Assembly (NCBI GenBank): GCA_964389005.1
Contig: CAYMCV010000048.1
Span: 1-17,942 of the forward strand
DNA length: 17,942 nucleotides
DNA from: CAYMCV01 sp964389005
GTDB taxonomy: Bacteria > Bacillota > Clostridia > Lachnospirales > Lachnospiraceae
Reading direction: 5' to 3'
The notes under the pieces were generated by a model, which had not been told where the DNA came from, did not search any database, and was given only the letters and a program-made list of their open reading frames with translations. Position numbers and translations under genes: made by a program. Position 1 is the first letter of the stretch, and each line of letters starts with the position of its first letter. Positions 7,121 to 14,072 of the stretch are shown here, piece after piece.

Positions 7121-8620
7121 ATGAAGAGAGGAAGTACAAAGTGGATTTGCGCAGTGATGTTTTTGGTGCTGGCGGGGGTAACGGTTTGGTTCGGACGCTC
7201 TGCGAGTGCTGCCACATTAGAAGACAGCCAGGGTGCTTCGGTTAGTGCCATTGTGAAAAGTGTGGTGGCAGATCAAACGGTTTATACGTTAAGCAGTAAT
7301 ATCACGAATGGTCTGACGATTACTTTGGCAGATGGAGAGACTGCCATATTGAATGGAAATGGAAACACCGTTAGCGGACGAGATGCAACAACAGTGATTG
7401 GTGAAGTTGGCAATGGTTCTGCAGGCTTGACGGTGAATGGGAACGGGACATTAATTATTCGCAATATAACAATAAAAGGCGGGAAGAGTGCTGATAATAT
7501 ATACAACACTCCTTATCCGGGAGTTGTGGTATCGAATGAATGCAGCATCCGATTGGAGAGTGGTGTTCACATTCATGGAGGCGATGCAGGAACGTATAAA
7601 CCTACCGATGGAGCTTTGGGAAATTCGGGAGGAGCCGGTATGGAATTCCTCGGGAATGATCTTTGGGTGACTGGAAGTGTAGTTTTCATCCAAGGTGGTA
7701 GAGGCGGAAACAACGGAAAAGGTGGAGATGCACTGTTATGGAGCGGACGTGTGTATGGGTATGAACAGAAGGCAGCTGTGTTAACTCCCGGCAATGGTGG
7801 AAGCGCAATGGTTTATGAACGCGGATTGATACAGGCAGGAGCTGCTGAGATTGATGATTTGGGAACTGTTACAATCAATCAAGTGGCCGGCGAGACCATT
7901 CTTTCGACTCGAAATCTTAGTTATAATACTGCATCAACAATATCCGATTTGGATACGTTACCGTTTACAACAATGGACGGTTATCGTTTCCTTGGTGTAT
8001 ATTCGGACGCAGCGCTGACGATACCAATTACAGTAATAAATTCAGAAACGGAAGTTGTTTACTATGCATTTGAAAGGGTAGCAAATTCGGGACCTGCAAT
8101 TGTTGCAAATCGATTAAACTGCACTTTGAGAAATGCAATCATACAGTGTGAATACAGTACGCAGGGAGAGAACTGCCAAAAGGCATTTCTTGCGGTAATG
8201 CCGCAAGGCTGTGTGGAAGCTTTTGCATTTAATCTTTTATTACAGGAGAATGGAAGTTTTCAACCGGGCTATGCATTGCGAAACGGTCAGTTTGTAATGG
8301 AAATTCCGAAGGAATGGCAGAAGAAGGGAAGAACCTTTGCTTTAATCGGAGTGGATCGAAGCGGAAAGACCAAGATATTCACAGATGAAGATATCAGTGA
8401 TGAAACGTTTACCACCTCACTGGACATAGAAGGTTATGCTTACTCGCTTATTTATTCTGATACGGATGCCATCCCTGCAAGCGGTAGATATGCGGTGCAG
8501 GCGGGAGACAGTTTGTCAAGGATTGCGCGTAAATTGCAGGTATCTATCAGCCATCTTGTAATCAAGAATAAACTTTCCAATCCCAATAAAATTCAAGTTG
8601 GGCAGGAGTTGTTTTATTAA
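7121..8620 (+). CDS. Secreted beta-helix-like protein with C-terminal LysM, paralogue 1
   Basis: 499 aa with GGAGAGGAG at 7103-7111. A Sec signal peptide ends at ASA (about residue 30). The following 230 residues are rich in short Gly/Asn/Ile repeats (ITNGLTITLADGETAILNGN, GNGTLIIRNITIKGG), typical of a right-handed beta-helix (pectate-lyase-like) surface domain. I see no catalytic signature. Next comes a short segment (GYRFLGVYSDAALT) resembling beta-grasp surface repeats, then a cysteine-containing domain (LNCTLRNAIIQCEY, QGENCQKAF, MPQGC). The last 45 residues (455-499) are a LysM: YAVQAGDSLSRIARK with SNPNKIQVGQELFY. LysM binds N-acetylglucosamine polymers, so the protein probably sits on the cell wall. 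The cargo function is unknown. A close paralogue follows, and the 3' 352 coding bases are identical in both. Confidence 0.72.
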   Translation: MKRGSTKWICAVMFLVLAGVTVWFGRSASAATLEDSQGASVSAIVKSVVADQTVYTLSSNITNGLTITLADGETAILNGNGNTVSGRDATTVIGEVGNGSAGLTVNGNGTLIIRNITIKGGKSADNIYNTPYPGVVVSNECSIRLESGVHIHGGDAGTYKPTDGALGNSGGAGMEFLGNDLWVTGSVVFIQGGRGGNNGKGGDALLWSGRVYGYEQKAAVLTPGNGGSAMVYERGLIQAGAAEIDDLGTVTINQVAGETILSTRNLSYNTASTISDLDTLPFTTMDGYRFLGVYSDAALTIPITVINSETEVVYYAFERVANSGPAIVANRLNCTLRNAIIQCEYSTQGENCQKAFLAVMPQGCVEAFAFNLLLQENGSFQPGYALRNGQFVMEIPKEWQKKGRTFALIGVDRSGKTKIFTDEDISDETFTTSLDIEGYAYSLIYSDTDAIPASGRYAVQAGDSLSRIARKLQVSISHLVIKNKLSNPNKIQVGQELFY

Positions 8621-8622
8621 AT

Positions 8623-8649
8623 GTTACGTGGGGACGGGGCAAGTGTTCC
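8623..8649 (+). repeat. REP-like repeat copy 1 (plus orientation)
   Basis: Core TGGGGACGGGGCAAG preceded by GTTACG and followed by TGTTCC, three bases after the stop of LysM paralogue 1. It forms a 39-bp tandem duplication with copy 2. Confidence 0.85.
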
Positions 8650-8661
8650 AAAACAGTGATT

Positions 8662-8688
8662 GTTACATGGGGACGGGGCAAGTGTTCC
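8662..8688 (+). repeat. REP-like repeat copy 2 (plus orientation)
   Basis: Same core and flanks (GTTACA...TGTTCC), exactly 39 bp after copy 1. The paralogous locus at 10550 has only one copy. Confidence 0.85.
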
Positions 8689-8706
8689 AAAACTGTGATT
8701 GAAGAA

Positions 8707-8747
8707 AAGGACAAGAACAATGTTTTATCGGTCTTGTCCTTATTTTT
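8707..8747 (+). terminator. Terminator after LysM paralogue 1
   Basis: Perfect 10-bp stem AAGGACAAGA (8707-8716) and TCTTGTCCTT (8732-8741), then ATTTTT. It is the twin of the hairpin at 10595-10635. Confidence 0.85.
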
Positions 8748-8770
8748 AGCTATAGTATGGAATGCGGTTA

Positions 8771-8798
8771 TAGCGATAACGCTTTGCGATGGGCTTTT
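8771..8798 (-). pseudogene. Fossil 3' tail of the ClbS/DfsB gene
   Basis: On the minus strand this segment encodes the last residues (KAHRKALSL-stop) of the ClbS/DfsB-family gene, whose intact copy ends at 10656. It sits at the same place relative to the terminator hairpin in both copies, so the duplication that produced the two LysM genes carried along the end of the neighbouring convergent gene. Confidence 0.7.
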
Positions 8799-8848
8799 CC
8801 GGTATCCAAGGTTACTGTTGGGAAAGGGGAGAAAGTGACAGAGCAGAC

Positions 8849-8877
8849 TTGAAAAAAGGGAATTTGAGGGATATAAT
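8849..8877 (+). promoter_or_regulatory. Sigma-A promoter of the second LysM gene
   Basis: TTGAAA (8849-8854), 17-bp spacer, consensus TATAAT (8872-8877). It is unlike the paralogue's promoter region, so the two genes may be regulated differently. Confidence 0.75.
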
Positions 8878-8915
8878 GAATCATGCGATTAAATAGGTAT
8901 TTGGGAGGAAAGAAA

Positions 8916-10547
8916 ATGAAAAAGAAAAATGCAAAATGGATTTGTGCAGTCATGCTATGTTTGTTGGCAGGGACAGCGGCATGGTTCGGGCGTTCTGCGA
9001 GTGCTGCTACATTGACGGACAGTGAGGGGAATACTTCGGTTGATGCAATTGTAGTGAGTGAGGTGGAAGGTCAGAAGGTATATACGTTAACAAGTGACAT
9101 CACGAATGGTTTGATAATCACATTAGAGAATGGGGAAACTGCTATATTGGATGGAAATGGAAGGAGTGTTTCCGGACGAAACGCAACCACAAATGGATAT
9201 GTAGTGGATTGTGAGGGGTCTGTTGGCTTGACAGTTAACGGGAACGGAACTTTGATTATACGAAATATTACAGTAACGGGTGGAAATAGTGCCTCGAATA
9301 TATACAATGATTCTTATTCAGGAGCTACAGTATCGGATGGATGCAACATTCGATTGGAGAATAATGTTACCTTAAAAGGAGGCAGTGCGGGAGATTATCG
9401 TCCAACAACAATAGATCCCGGAAATTCGGGCGCTGCCGGTATGGTATTTGGGGGAAATTGTCTTTGGATTGCCGGAAGCGGTGTTACCATTCAGGGCAGC
9501 GACAGCAAAAGCAACGGATACGGCGGAAATGCATTGGAGTGGAGTGGACGAGTTTATCAGTATGAGCAGAATGCAGCAGCGTTAACTCCGGGAGTGGCAA
9601 CTATGGAAGCCGGATATGGTTATGCATTGAAAGATAATGGTAAAGCAATGGGTTATGAATGCGGATTGTTACAGACAGGAAGTGTTAATTTTGATGATTT
9701 GGGATTTGAGACAAGTCCTGTTACAATCAAACAAGTAGCAGGCGAGAGTGTTCTCTCGACGCGAGACTTTAGATATATGGCATCGTCCACAATATCCGAT
9801 TTGAATATGTTGCCATTTGCATCGTTGGAGGGGTATGATTTGATTGGCATATATTCGGATGCAGCATTGACGAATCCAATCGAAGCGATAGATATAGAAA
9901 CTGAAGTTGTTTACTATGCGTTTAAGACAATTTCAGGAGGTGATCAGGGAGATGGAACAGCCGATGATCCTATAGCACCACCGAATGGGACTGCGCCAGT
10001 AACAAATAATAATCCGGGAACGGCAATTGTTACAAATCAGTTAAACTGCACTTTGAGCAATGCAATCATACAGTGTGAATACAGTACGCAGGGAGAGGAA
10101 TGCAAAAAGGCATTTCTTGCGGCAATGCCGCAAGGCTGTAAGGGGGCTTTTACATTTAATCTTTTATTGCAGGAGAATGGAAGTTTTCAACCGAGCTATG
10201 CATTGCGAAACGGTCAGTTTGTAATGGAAATTCCGAAGGAATGGCAGAAGAAGGGAAGAACCTTTGCTTTAATCGGAGTGGATCGAAGCGGAAAGACCAA
10301 GATATTCACAGATGAAGATATCAGTGATGAAACGTTTACCACCTCACTGGACATAGAAGGTTATGCTTACTCGCTTATTTATTCTGATACGGATGCCATC
10401 CCTGCAAGCGGTAGATATGCGGTGCAGGCGGGAGACAGTTTGTCAAGGATTGCGCGTAAATTGCAGGTATCTATCAGCCATCTTGTAATCAAGAATAAAC
10501 TTTCCAATCCCAATAAAATTCAAGTTGGGCAGGAGTTGTTTTATTAG
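8916..10547 (+). CDS. Secreted beta-helix-like protein with C-terminal LysM, paralogue 2
   Basis: I start at ATG 8916 because GGGAGGA lies at 8903-8909; ATG 8883 would add 11 residues before the signal peptide and has no ribosome site. The 543-aa product has the same plan as its neighbour: signal peptide ending SASA (residue 30), Gly/Asn-rich beta-helix-like region (about 32-250), GYDLIGIYSDAALT segment, a Pro/Asn/Gly-rich linker (GDQGDGTADDP to NNNPG) that paralogue 1 lacks, the cysteine domain (LNCTLSNAIIQCEY), and a LysM at 499-543. From base 10195 to 10546 it is identical to 8268-8619, while the N-terminal halves have clearly diverged, a gene-conversion signature. It is probably a wall-bound surface protein of unknown ligand. 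Confidence 0.72.
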   Translation: MKKKNAKWICAVMLCLLAGTAAWFGRSASAATLTDSEGNTSVDAIVVSEVEGQKVYTLTSDITNGLIITLENGETAILDGNGRSVSGRNATTNGYVVDCEGSVGLTVNGNGTLIIRNITVTGGNSASNIYNDSYSGATVSDGCNIRLENNVTLKGGSAGDYRPTTIDPGNSGAAGMVFGGNCLWIAGSGVTIQGSDSKSNGYGGNALEWSGRVYQYEQNAAALTPGVATMEAGYGYALKDNGKAMGYECGLLQTGSVNFDDLGFETSPVTIKQVAGESVLSTRDFRYMASSTISDLNMLPFASLEGYDLIGIYSDAALTNPIEAIDIETEVVYYAFKTISGGDQGDGTADDPIAPPNGTAPVTNNNPGTAIVTNQLNCTLSNAIIQCEYSTQGEECKKAFLAAMPQGCKGAFTFNLLLQENGSFQPSYALRNGQFVMEIPKEWQKKGRTFALIGVDRSGKTKIFTDEDISDETFTTSLDIEGYAYSLIYSDTDAIPASGRYAVQAGDSLSRIARKLQVSISHLVIKNKLSNPNKIQVGQELFY

Positions 10548-10549
10548 AT

Positions 10550-10576
10550 GTTACGTGGGGACGGGGCAAGTGTTCC
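10550..10576 (+). repeat. REP-like repeat copy 3 (plus orientation)
   Basis: GTTACG, core TGGGGACGGGGCAAG, then TGTTCC, three bases after the stop of LysM paralogue 2. It occupies the same place as copy 1 after paralogue 1. Confidence 0.85.
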
Positions 10577-10594
10577 AAAACTGTGAATGAAGAA

Positions 10595-10635
10595 AAGGAC
10601 AAGATCAATGCTTTATCGGTCTTGTCCTTATTTTT
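10595..10635 (+). terminator. Terminator between LysM paralogue 2 and the ClbS/DfsB gene
   Basis: AAGGACAAGA (10595-10604) and TCTTGTCCTT (10620-10629) form a 10-bp stem followed by ATTTTT. The A-rich 5' flank gives a short T tract on the other strand, so it may serve both convergent genes. Confidence 0.85.
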
Positions 10636-10655
10636 AGCTATGGTATGGAATGCGG

Positions 10656-11195
10656 TTATAGCGATAACGCTTTGCGATGGGCTTTTATTTTCTTGATTGC
10701 CCAGTCGTAATGGCTGCCGGTGGTACTGATGAAGTAGGAACCGATGCAACTTGTTCCGACCCAGTCATATACGCCTTTGGCAAATAAATCTTCATTGCTT
10801 ATGGTTTCGATTCTTTTCATCACTGCTTCGTGAGAGCGGCTTAACAATTCTCTTGCCTCGGGGAGGCTGATATTTTGGCAATTCTCCCAAAAAATTTGAT
10901 TCATATCACCATAGGTTTTCCAGTTATAGCCCTCCATCAAGAAGGGCTTGCGGATTCCCTGTTGATTATTGTCAAGCCATTTTAGCAATAATTGATGCCA
11001 TTCATAGAGGTGCATGATGACGTCGCGGACATTTTTATCTCTACGCCAATGCGCTTCTGTTTTTTTAGCGTCATTGGTAAAGTCGAATGGAGTTGAAAGT
11101 TCTTGTTCTGTCAAAGAATCAATTAATTGAGTTAGTTTCATAAATTCTTCGGTTGCTGATTTGATTAAGTCTTCCTTGTTTTGCGGTCTTGGCAT
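10656..11195 (-). CDS. ClbS/DfsB-family (DUF1706) four-helix protein
   Basis: The product starts at ATG 11195 on the minus strand (GAGGAGGG at about 11202-11209), 179 aa. The frame runs on upstream to 11321 through a REP-like repeat, but that extension has no ribosome site. The sequence matches the ClbS/DfsB family throughout: MPRPQNKEDLI, STPFDFTNDAKKTEAHWRRD, VRDVIMHLYEWHQLLLKW, YNWKTYGDMNQIFWE and GSYFISTTGSHYDWAIKKIKAH. Members are small DinB-like helical bundles; ClbS is a cyclopropane hydrolase giving colibactin self-resistance, and most homologues have no known substrate. Protection against a reactive metabolite is only a family-based guess. It is convergent with LysM paralogue 2. Its promoter borrows its -35 from a REP-like repeat. 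Confidence 0.85.
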   Translation of the reverse strand: MPRPQNKEDLIKSATEEFMKLTQLIDSLTEQELSTPFDFTNDAKKTEAHWRRDKNVRDVIMHLYEWHQLLLKWLDNNQQGIRKPFLMEGYNWKTYGDMNQIFWENCQNISLPEARELLSRSHEAVMKRIETISNEDLFAKGVYDWVGTSCIGSYFISTTGSHYDWAIKKIKAHRKALSL

Positions 11196-11231
11196 GAACG
11201 TGCCCTCCTCTTTGTTGATTTTTATGTGATA

Positions 11232-11260
11232 AGTATACATGATACATGGGGACGGGGCAA
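11232..11260 (-). promoter_or_regulatory. Promoter of the ClbS/DfsB gene, -35 inside a REP-like repeat
   Basis: On the minus strand TTGCCC (11255-11260), 17-bp spacer, TATACT (11232-11237). The -35 and most of the spacer lie in the repeat; the -10 lies just outside it. The leader to ATG 11195 is about 30 bases. Confidence 0.6.
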
Positions 11261-11270
11261 GTGTTTCATT
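11241..11270 (+). repeat. REP-like repeat copy 4 (plus orientation), at the RAYT 3' end
   Basis: GATACA, core TGGGGACGGGGCAAG, then TGTTTCATTTTT. Read on the minus strand, its TGAAACACTTG contains the stop codon of the RAYT transposase (11266-11268). Confidence 0.85.
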
Positions 11271-12024
11271 TTTGCAAAATCCTGTAGATGGTTGTACGTG
11301 AAATCCCGCACAAACGCGCAATCTGCGCTATATGGAGCCCTTCATGGGCAAAGCGTGAAATGAATCTGTTACGCTCGCATCTCGGGAGATTTTGAAATTG
11401 AGACGGATTTGAACAATGCGACAGGGCAGTGATGATTTGCATTGCCGTTTCATCCGGCATGAGGTGAGAATTCTGCGGAAGCGTTTGAGTCACTTCACAA
11501 AAATGTGTATGGAAATAGGTTAATAGTTTTCTCGGGGAGCCGGCAATTTTTACGGCAGGTTCCTTGTTTATTAGGTCATTTTTTTTACCATAGTATGCGC
11601 TACAACTACTCCAGTAGTAATCTGTCGCAAATGAGCAAATCCCAGCGCGGACGGGATTTTCATGGATGTATTGCATAACGCACAGAAAAGATTCGTCATT
11701 TTCAATGGGCTTACTGAAATAGCGATCCTGAAAAAGATGCCCAAAGCGCTGATATTTCGCATTATACCAATATACAAAGCGCGAGCCGAGACTTTGAAAA
11801 ATCGTTTTCAGAGTGGCTTCGTCAGCCGCGAGCAGTAAATGGACGTGATTTCCCATGAGACAATACGCATACAGCGCAAACGGATACTTCGCCTGAACAT
11901 CGGATAGAACAAACAAAAATTTCTGATAATCCGCATCTTCTTCAAAGAGTTGTTGCTGATTGATACTGCGTATGACAATGTGATAAATGCCGGAAGGGCT
12001 GATGATTCGAGGTTTTCTGGACAT
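11266..12024 (-). CDS. RAYT: REP-associated tyrosine transposase (IS200/IS605-like, Y1 HUH)
   Basis: 252 aa, ATG at 12024 with AAGGAGG at 12029-12035. The Y1 transposase domain (about 1-150) shows YHIVIRS, GNHVHLLL (HUH histidines H60/H62), GHLFQDRYFSKPIE and the catalytic-tyrosine motif MQYIHENPVRAG (Y119). The C-terminus (about 220-252; HEGLHIAQIARLCGISRTTIYRIL) is a helix-turn-helix, typical of longer RAYTs rather than minimal IS200 TnpA (about 150 aa). RAYTs cut and join single-stranded DNA at REP hairpins and are thought to be domesticated relatives of IS200 transposases. A family of short repeats surrounds the gene and one overlaps its stop codon. All key residues are present, so it may be active. 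Confidence 0.9.
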   Translation of the reverse strand: MSRKPRIISPSGIYHIVIRSINQQQLFEEDADYQKFLFVLSDVQAKYPFALYAYCLMGNHVHLLLAADEATLKTIFQSLGSRFVYWYNAKYQRFGHLFQDRYFSKPIENDESFLCVMQYIHENPVRAGICSFATDYYWSSCSAYYGKKNDLINKEPAVKIAGSPRKLLTYFHTHFCEVTQTLPQNSHLMPDETAMQIITALSHCSNPSQFQNLPRCERNRFISRFAHEGLHIAQIARLCGISRTTIYRILQK

Positions 12025-12080
12025 AGGGCCTCCTTCTTTGATGTTAAGATAAAATAGATGTGATGAACTAAGATAAGAAA

Positions 12081-12109
12081 ATCATATCAACAGATAAAAG
12101 AAATTGCAA
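12081..12109 (-). promoter_or_regulatory. Sigma-A promoter of the RAYT gene
   Basis: On the minus strand TTGCAA (12104-12109), 17-bp spacer, TATGAT (12081-12086), about 57 bases upstream of the start codon. Confidence 0.6.
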
Positions 12110-12225
12110 GATAAAAATAGAGTCAAATGTTGAAAAAAGGAAAAATGGGAAGAATAGTTTAAAAGCATAGGTTTATGGATGTAATACGCATAAATTTTAT
12201 TTTATATTAGGTGAAAATACACATA

Positions 12226-12252
12226 ATTCACTTGAAATACGCTTAAGTGAAT
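12226..12252. promoter_or_regulatory. Inverted-repeat operator candidate over the fic promoter
   Basis: ATTCACTT (12226-12233) and AAGTGAAT (12245-12252) are perfect 8-bp inverted repeats. They cover the -35 box and end two bases before the -10. AATACRC motifs also occur at about 12183, 12216 and 12236. The layout suits a repressor; autoregulation by the winged-helix end of the Fic protein is possible but unproven. Confidence 0.5.
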
Positions 12253-12260
12253 ACTATAAT
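12232..12260 (+). promoter_or_regulatory. Sigma-A promoter of the fic gene
   Basis: TTGAAA (12232-12237), 17-bp spacer, consensus TATAAT (12255-12260), 26 bp before the ATG. Confidence 0.75.
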
Positions 12261-12286
12261 TAGGGGAAAGAGAAAGGAGTAGGCGA

Positions 12287-13330
12287 ATGAGAGAATTTGA
12301 TTATTCCAAATTAAGAAATAGTAAATGGGATTCTGAAATACTGGGGCTTGTAGCACAGATTCACGAATTTAAGGGTAGACAAGAACTGTATTTAAAAAAG
12401 AAACCTGCAACACTGGATAAATTGATAGAGATTGCAAAAGTTCAGAGCACAGAGGCTTCTAATAAGATCGAAGGAATTGTTACAACAAGTACAAGGGTGC
12501 AGCAACTTTGCAACAAAAAGACAACTCCTAGAAATAGAGATGAAGAAGAGATCATGGGATACAGAGATGTGCTAAATACGATTCATGAGAATTATGAGTA
12601 TATTCCACTTCGGGATTCCTATGTTTTACAGTTGCATAGAGATTTATATCAATATTCTGAGAAAGCAATTGGAGGTAGATTCAAAAACACTCAGAATGTT
12701 ATTGCGGAAACACATCCAGATGGAACACAGATAGTACTATTTACACCAATGGCACCATATGAGACTCCGGATGCGATTAAAACAATTTGTGAGAGCTTTA
12801 ATCAAGTTTTAGATGCCTGTGATGTAGATCCGCTTGTTTTAATACCAGTTTTTATCAATGATTTTTTGTGTATTCATCCATTTAACGATGGCAATGGAAG
12901 AATGAGTCGCTTGATTACAACATTGCTCTTATATCGTTGTGGGTATGTGGTGGGAAGATACATTAGTTTAGAAAGCAAAATTGAAAAAACAAAAAGTAAG
13001 TATTATGAAGTGCTTAGAACGAGTGGAATCGGATGGCACGAAGAAAATAATGATTCAGCACCATTTATCAAGTATATTCTTGGAATTATTCTTTCAGCAT
13101 ATAGAGATTTTGAAAATAGAGTAGATATATTTGACGAAAAGCTTCCGGCTGTAGAGATGGTTCGAAAAGTTATTGAACAGAAAATCGGTAAGTTTACTAA
13201 GAGTGAAATTATGGAACTTATTCCTACCGTGTCAAAAGCATCTATAGAGAATTCATTGAAGAGTCTTGTAAATAAGGGTGTAATAGAGAGACATGGGCAG
13301 GGAAAGGCAACATTTTATACGAGGAAATAG
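12287..13330 (+). CDS. Fic-family protein (class II, self-inhibited AMP-transferase) with C-terminal winged helix
   Basis: 347 aa, AAAGGAG at about 12273-12279. The N-terminal helical region carries the inhibitory motif S/T-x3-E-G/N as SNKIEG (S58, E62), which places it among class II Fic proteins, whose own inhibitory helix blocks the ATP site. The Fic core motif HPFNDGNGRMSR (H197 to R208) has every residue of HPFx[D/E]GNGRxxR. The last about 80 residues (VRKVIEQKIGKFTKSEI to VIERHGQGKATFY) resemble a winged helix-turn-helix. Such proteins attach AMP to a protein hydroxyl, or in some cases remove it; the target here is unknown. No antitoxin gene is adjacent, as expected for the self-inhibited class. 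The gene looks more AT-rich than its neighbours, which together with the adjacent transposase hints at acquisition (impression, not measured). Confidence 0.9.
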   Translation: MREFDYSKLRNSKWDSEILGLVAQIHEFKGRQELYLKKKPATLDKLIEIAKVQSTEASNKIEGIVTTSTRVQQLCNKKTTPRNRDEEEIMGYRDVLNTIHENYEYIPLRDSYVLQLHRDLYQYSEKAIGGRFKNTQNVIAETHPDGTQIVLFTPMAPYETPDAIKTICESFNQVLDACDVDPLVLIPVFINDFLCIHPFNDGNGRMSRLITTLLLYRCGYVVGRYISLESKIEKTKSKYYEVLRTSGIGWHEENNDSAPFIKYILGIILSAYRDFENRVDIFDEKLPAVEMVRKVIEQKIGKFTKSEIMELIPTVSKASIENSLKSLVNKGVIERHGQGKATFYTRK

Positions 13331-13496
13331 TGAGAAAGAAATATTGGGCATAATGATGTTGAGTATGCAACGCCAACACAAAGCATTATCTATATTCCAG
13401 GCCCTAAAAAAAGAGATAAGAGAAAAACAAAGTATTCAACAATAACCCAGGAACCTTTGTAAAACAGGGCATTTCAGGGCAAAAAGGAGGAAAACG

Positions 13497-14024
13497 ATGA
13501 GAAACGAAAATGATACACTTGCCCCGTCCCCATGTACCAGAATACTTTTTATCTGCCACGGCAATATTTGCAGAAGCACAATGGCTGAAAGTGTTTTCAC
13601 ACACATGGCGCAACAAAGGGGCATACTTTCACAGTTTGTGATTGCATCCGCAGCAACAAGTACCGAAGAAATCGGGAATCCACCGCATTACGGTACTGTT
13701 CGGAAGTTGCGGGAGAAACAGATTCCGTTGATTCCGCATTATGCAGTACAGATGACGCGCGAGGACTATCATAAATATGATTATTTAATTGGTATGGACA
13801 CTGCAAATATCAGAAATATGACGCGAATAGCCGGCGGCGATCCGGAGCAAAAAATCCGAAAACTGTTGGATGGAACAGACACACCGCGGGATGTTGCAGA
13901 CCCGTGGTATACCGGCGATTTTGAATCGACGTACCGAGACGTTGAGAAAGGCTGCCGTTTCCTGTTGGATGAATTTTTGTTACATGGGGACGGGGCAAGC
14001 GTATCATTTCGCAACACATTGTAA
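13497..14024 (+). CDS. Low-molecular-weight protein tyrosine phosphatase with repeat-encoded termini
   Basis: 175 aa, AAGGAGG at 13484-13490, ATG 13497. The P-loop CHGNICRS (C20 to R26) directly follows the first beta strand (RILFI), and the general-acid loop is DPWYTGDF (D135). This is the LMW-PTP/Wzb-type fold, which dephosphorylates tyrosine in regulatory kinases or exopolysaccharide machinery. The normal family N-terminus begins about one residue before RILFI. Here the preceding residues ENDTLAPSPC are encoded by a minus-oriented REP-like repeat, and the end LLHGDGASVSF by a plus-oriented copy. The only ATG inside the first repeat is out of frame, so the repeat must be translated if the start is ATG 13497. 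Both catalytic motifs are intact, so the enzyme is probably functional. Confidence 0.88.
   Translation: MRNENDTLAPSPCTRILFICHGNICRSTMAESVFTHMAQQRGILSQFVIASAATSTEEIGNPPHYGTVRKLREKQIPLIPHYAVQMTREDYHKYDYLIGMDTANIRNMTRIAGGDPEQKIRKLLDGTDTPRDVADPWYTGDFESTYRDVEKGCRFLLDEFLLHGDGASVSFRNTL
13506..13537 (-). repeat. REP-like repeat copy 5 (minus orientation), within the phosphatase N-terminus
   Basis: Plus strand reads GAAAATGATACACTTG, then CCCCGTCCCCATGTAC: the reverse complement of the core with its extended flank. It begins nine bases after the phosphatase ATG and is translated. Confidence 0.85.
13979..14012 (+). repeat. REP-like repeat copy 6 (plus orientation), within the phosphatase C-terminus
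   Basis: GTTACA, core TGGGGACGGGGCAAG, then CGTATCATTTCG. It is translated as the last residues of the phosphatase (HGDGASVSF) and faces copy 7 as an inverted pair. Confidence 0.85.
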
Positions 14025-14072
14025 CAAGGATTCAATCATTGAATAAAGAGAAAGCAGAAAGGGGAGGAAAAA

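Noticed and set aside
8768..8953. Minus-strand 61-codon frame
   Set aside because: Only its last codons are meaningful, as the fossil tail of the ClbS/DfsB gene; the rest is promoter and leader of paralogue 2.
11196..11321. N-terminal extension of the ClbS/DfsB protein
   Set aside because: The frame is open by chance through a REP-like repeat and RAYT coding sequence; the family starts at MPRPQ, where a strong ribosome site lies.
13506..14012. Repeats flanking the phosphatase as classical insertion-sequence inverted ends
   Set aside because: The same repeat occurs at five other places without a gene between them, and there is no transposase inside the unit, so a REP-like family fits better.
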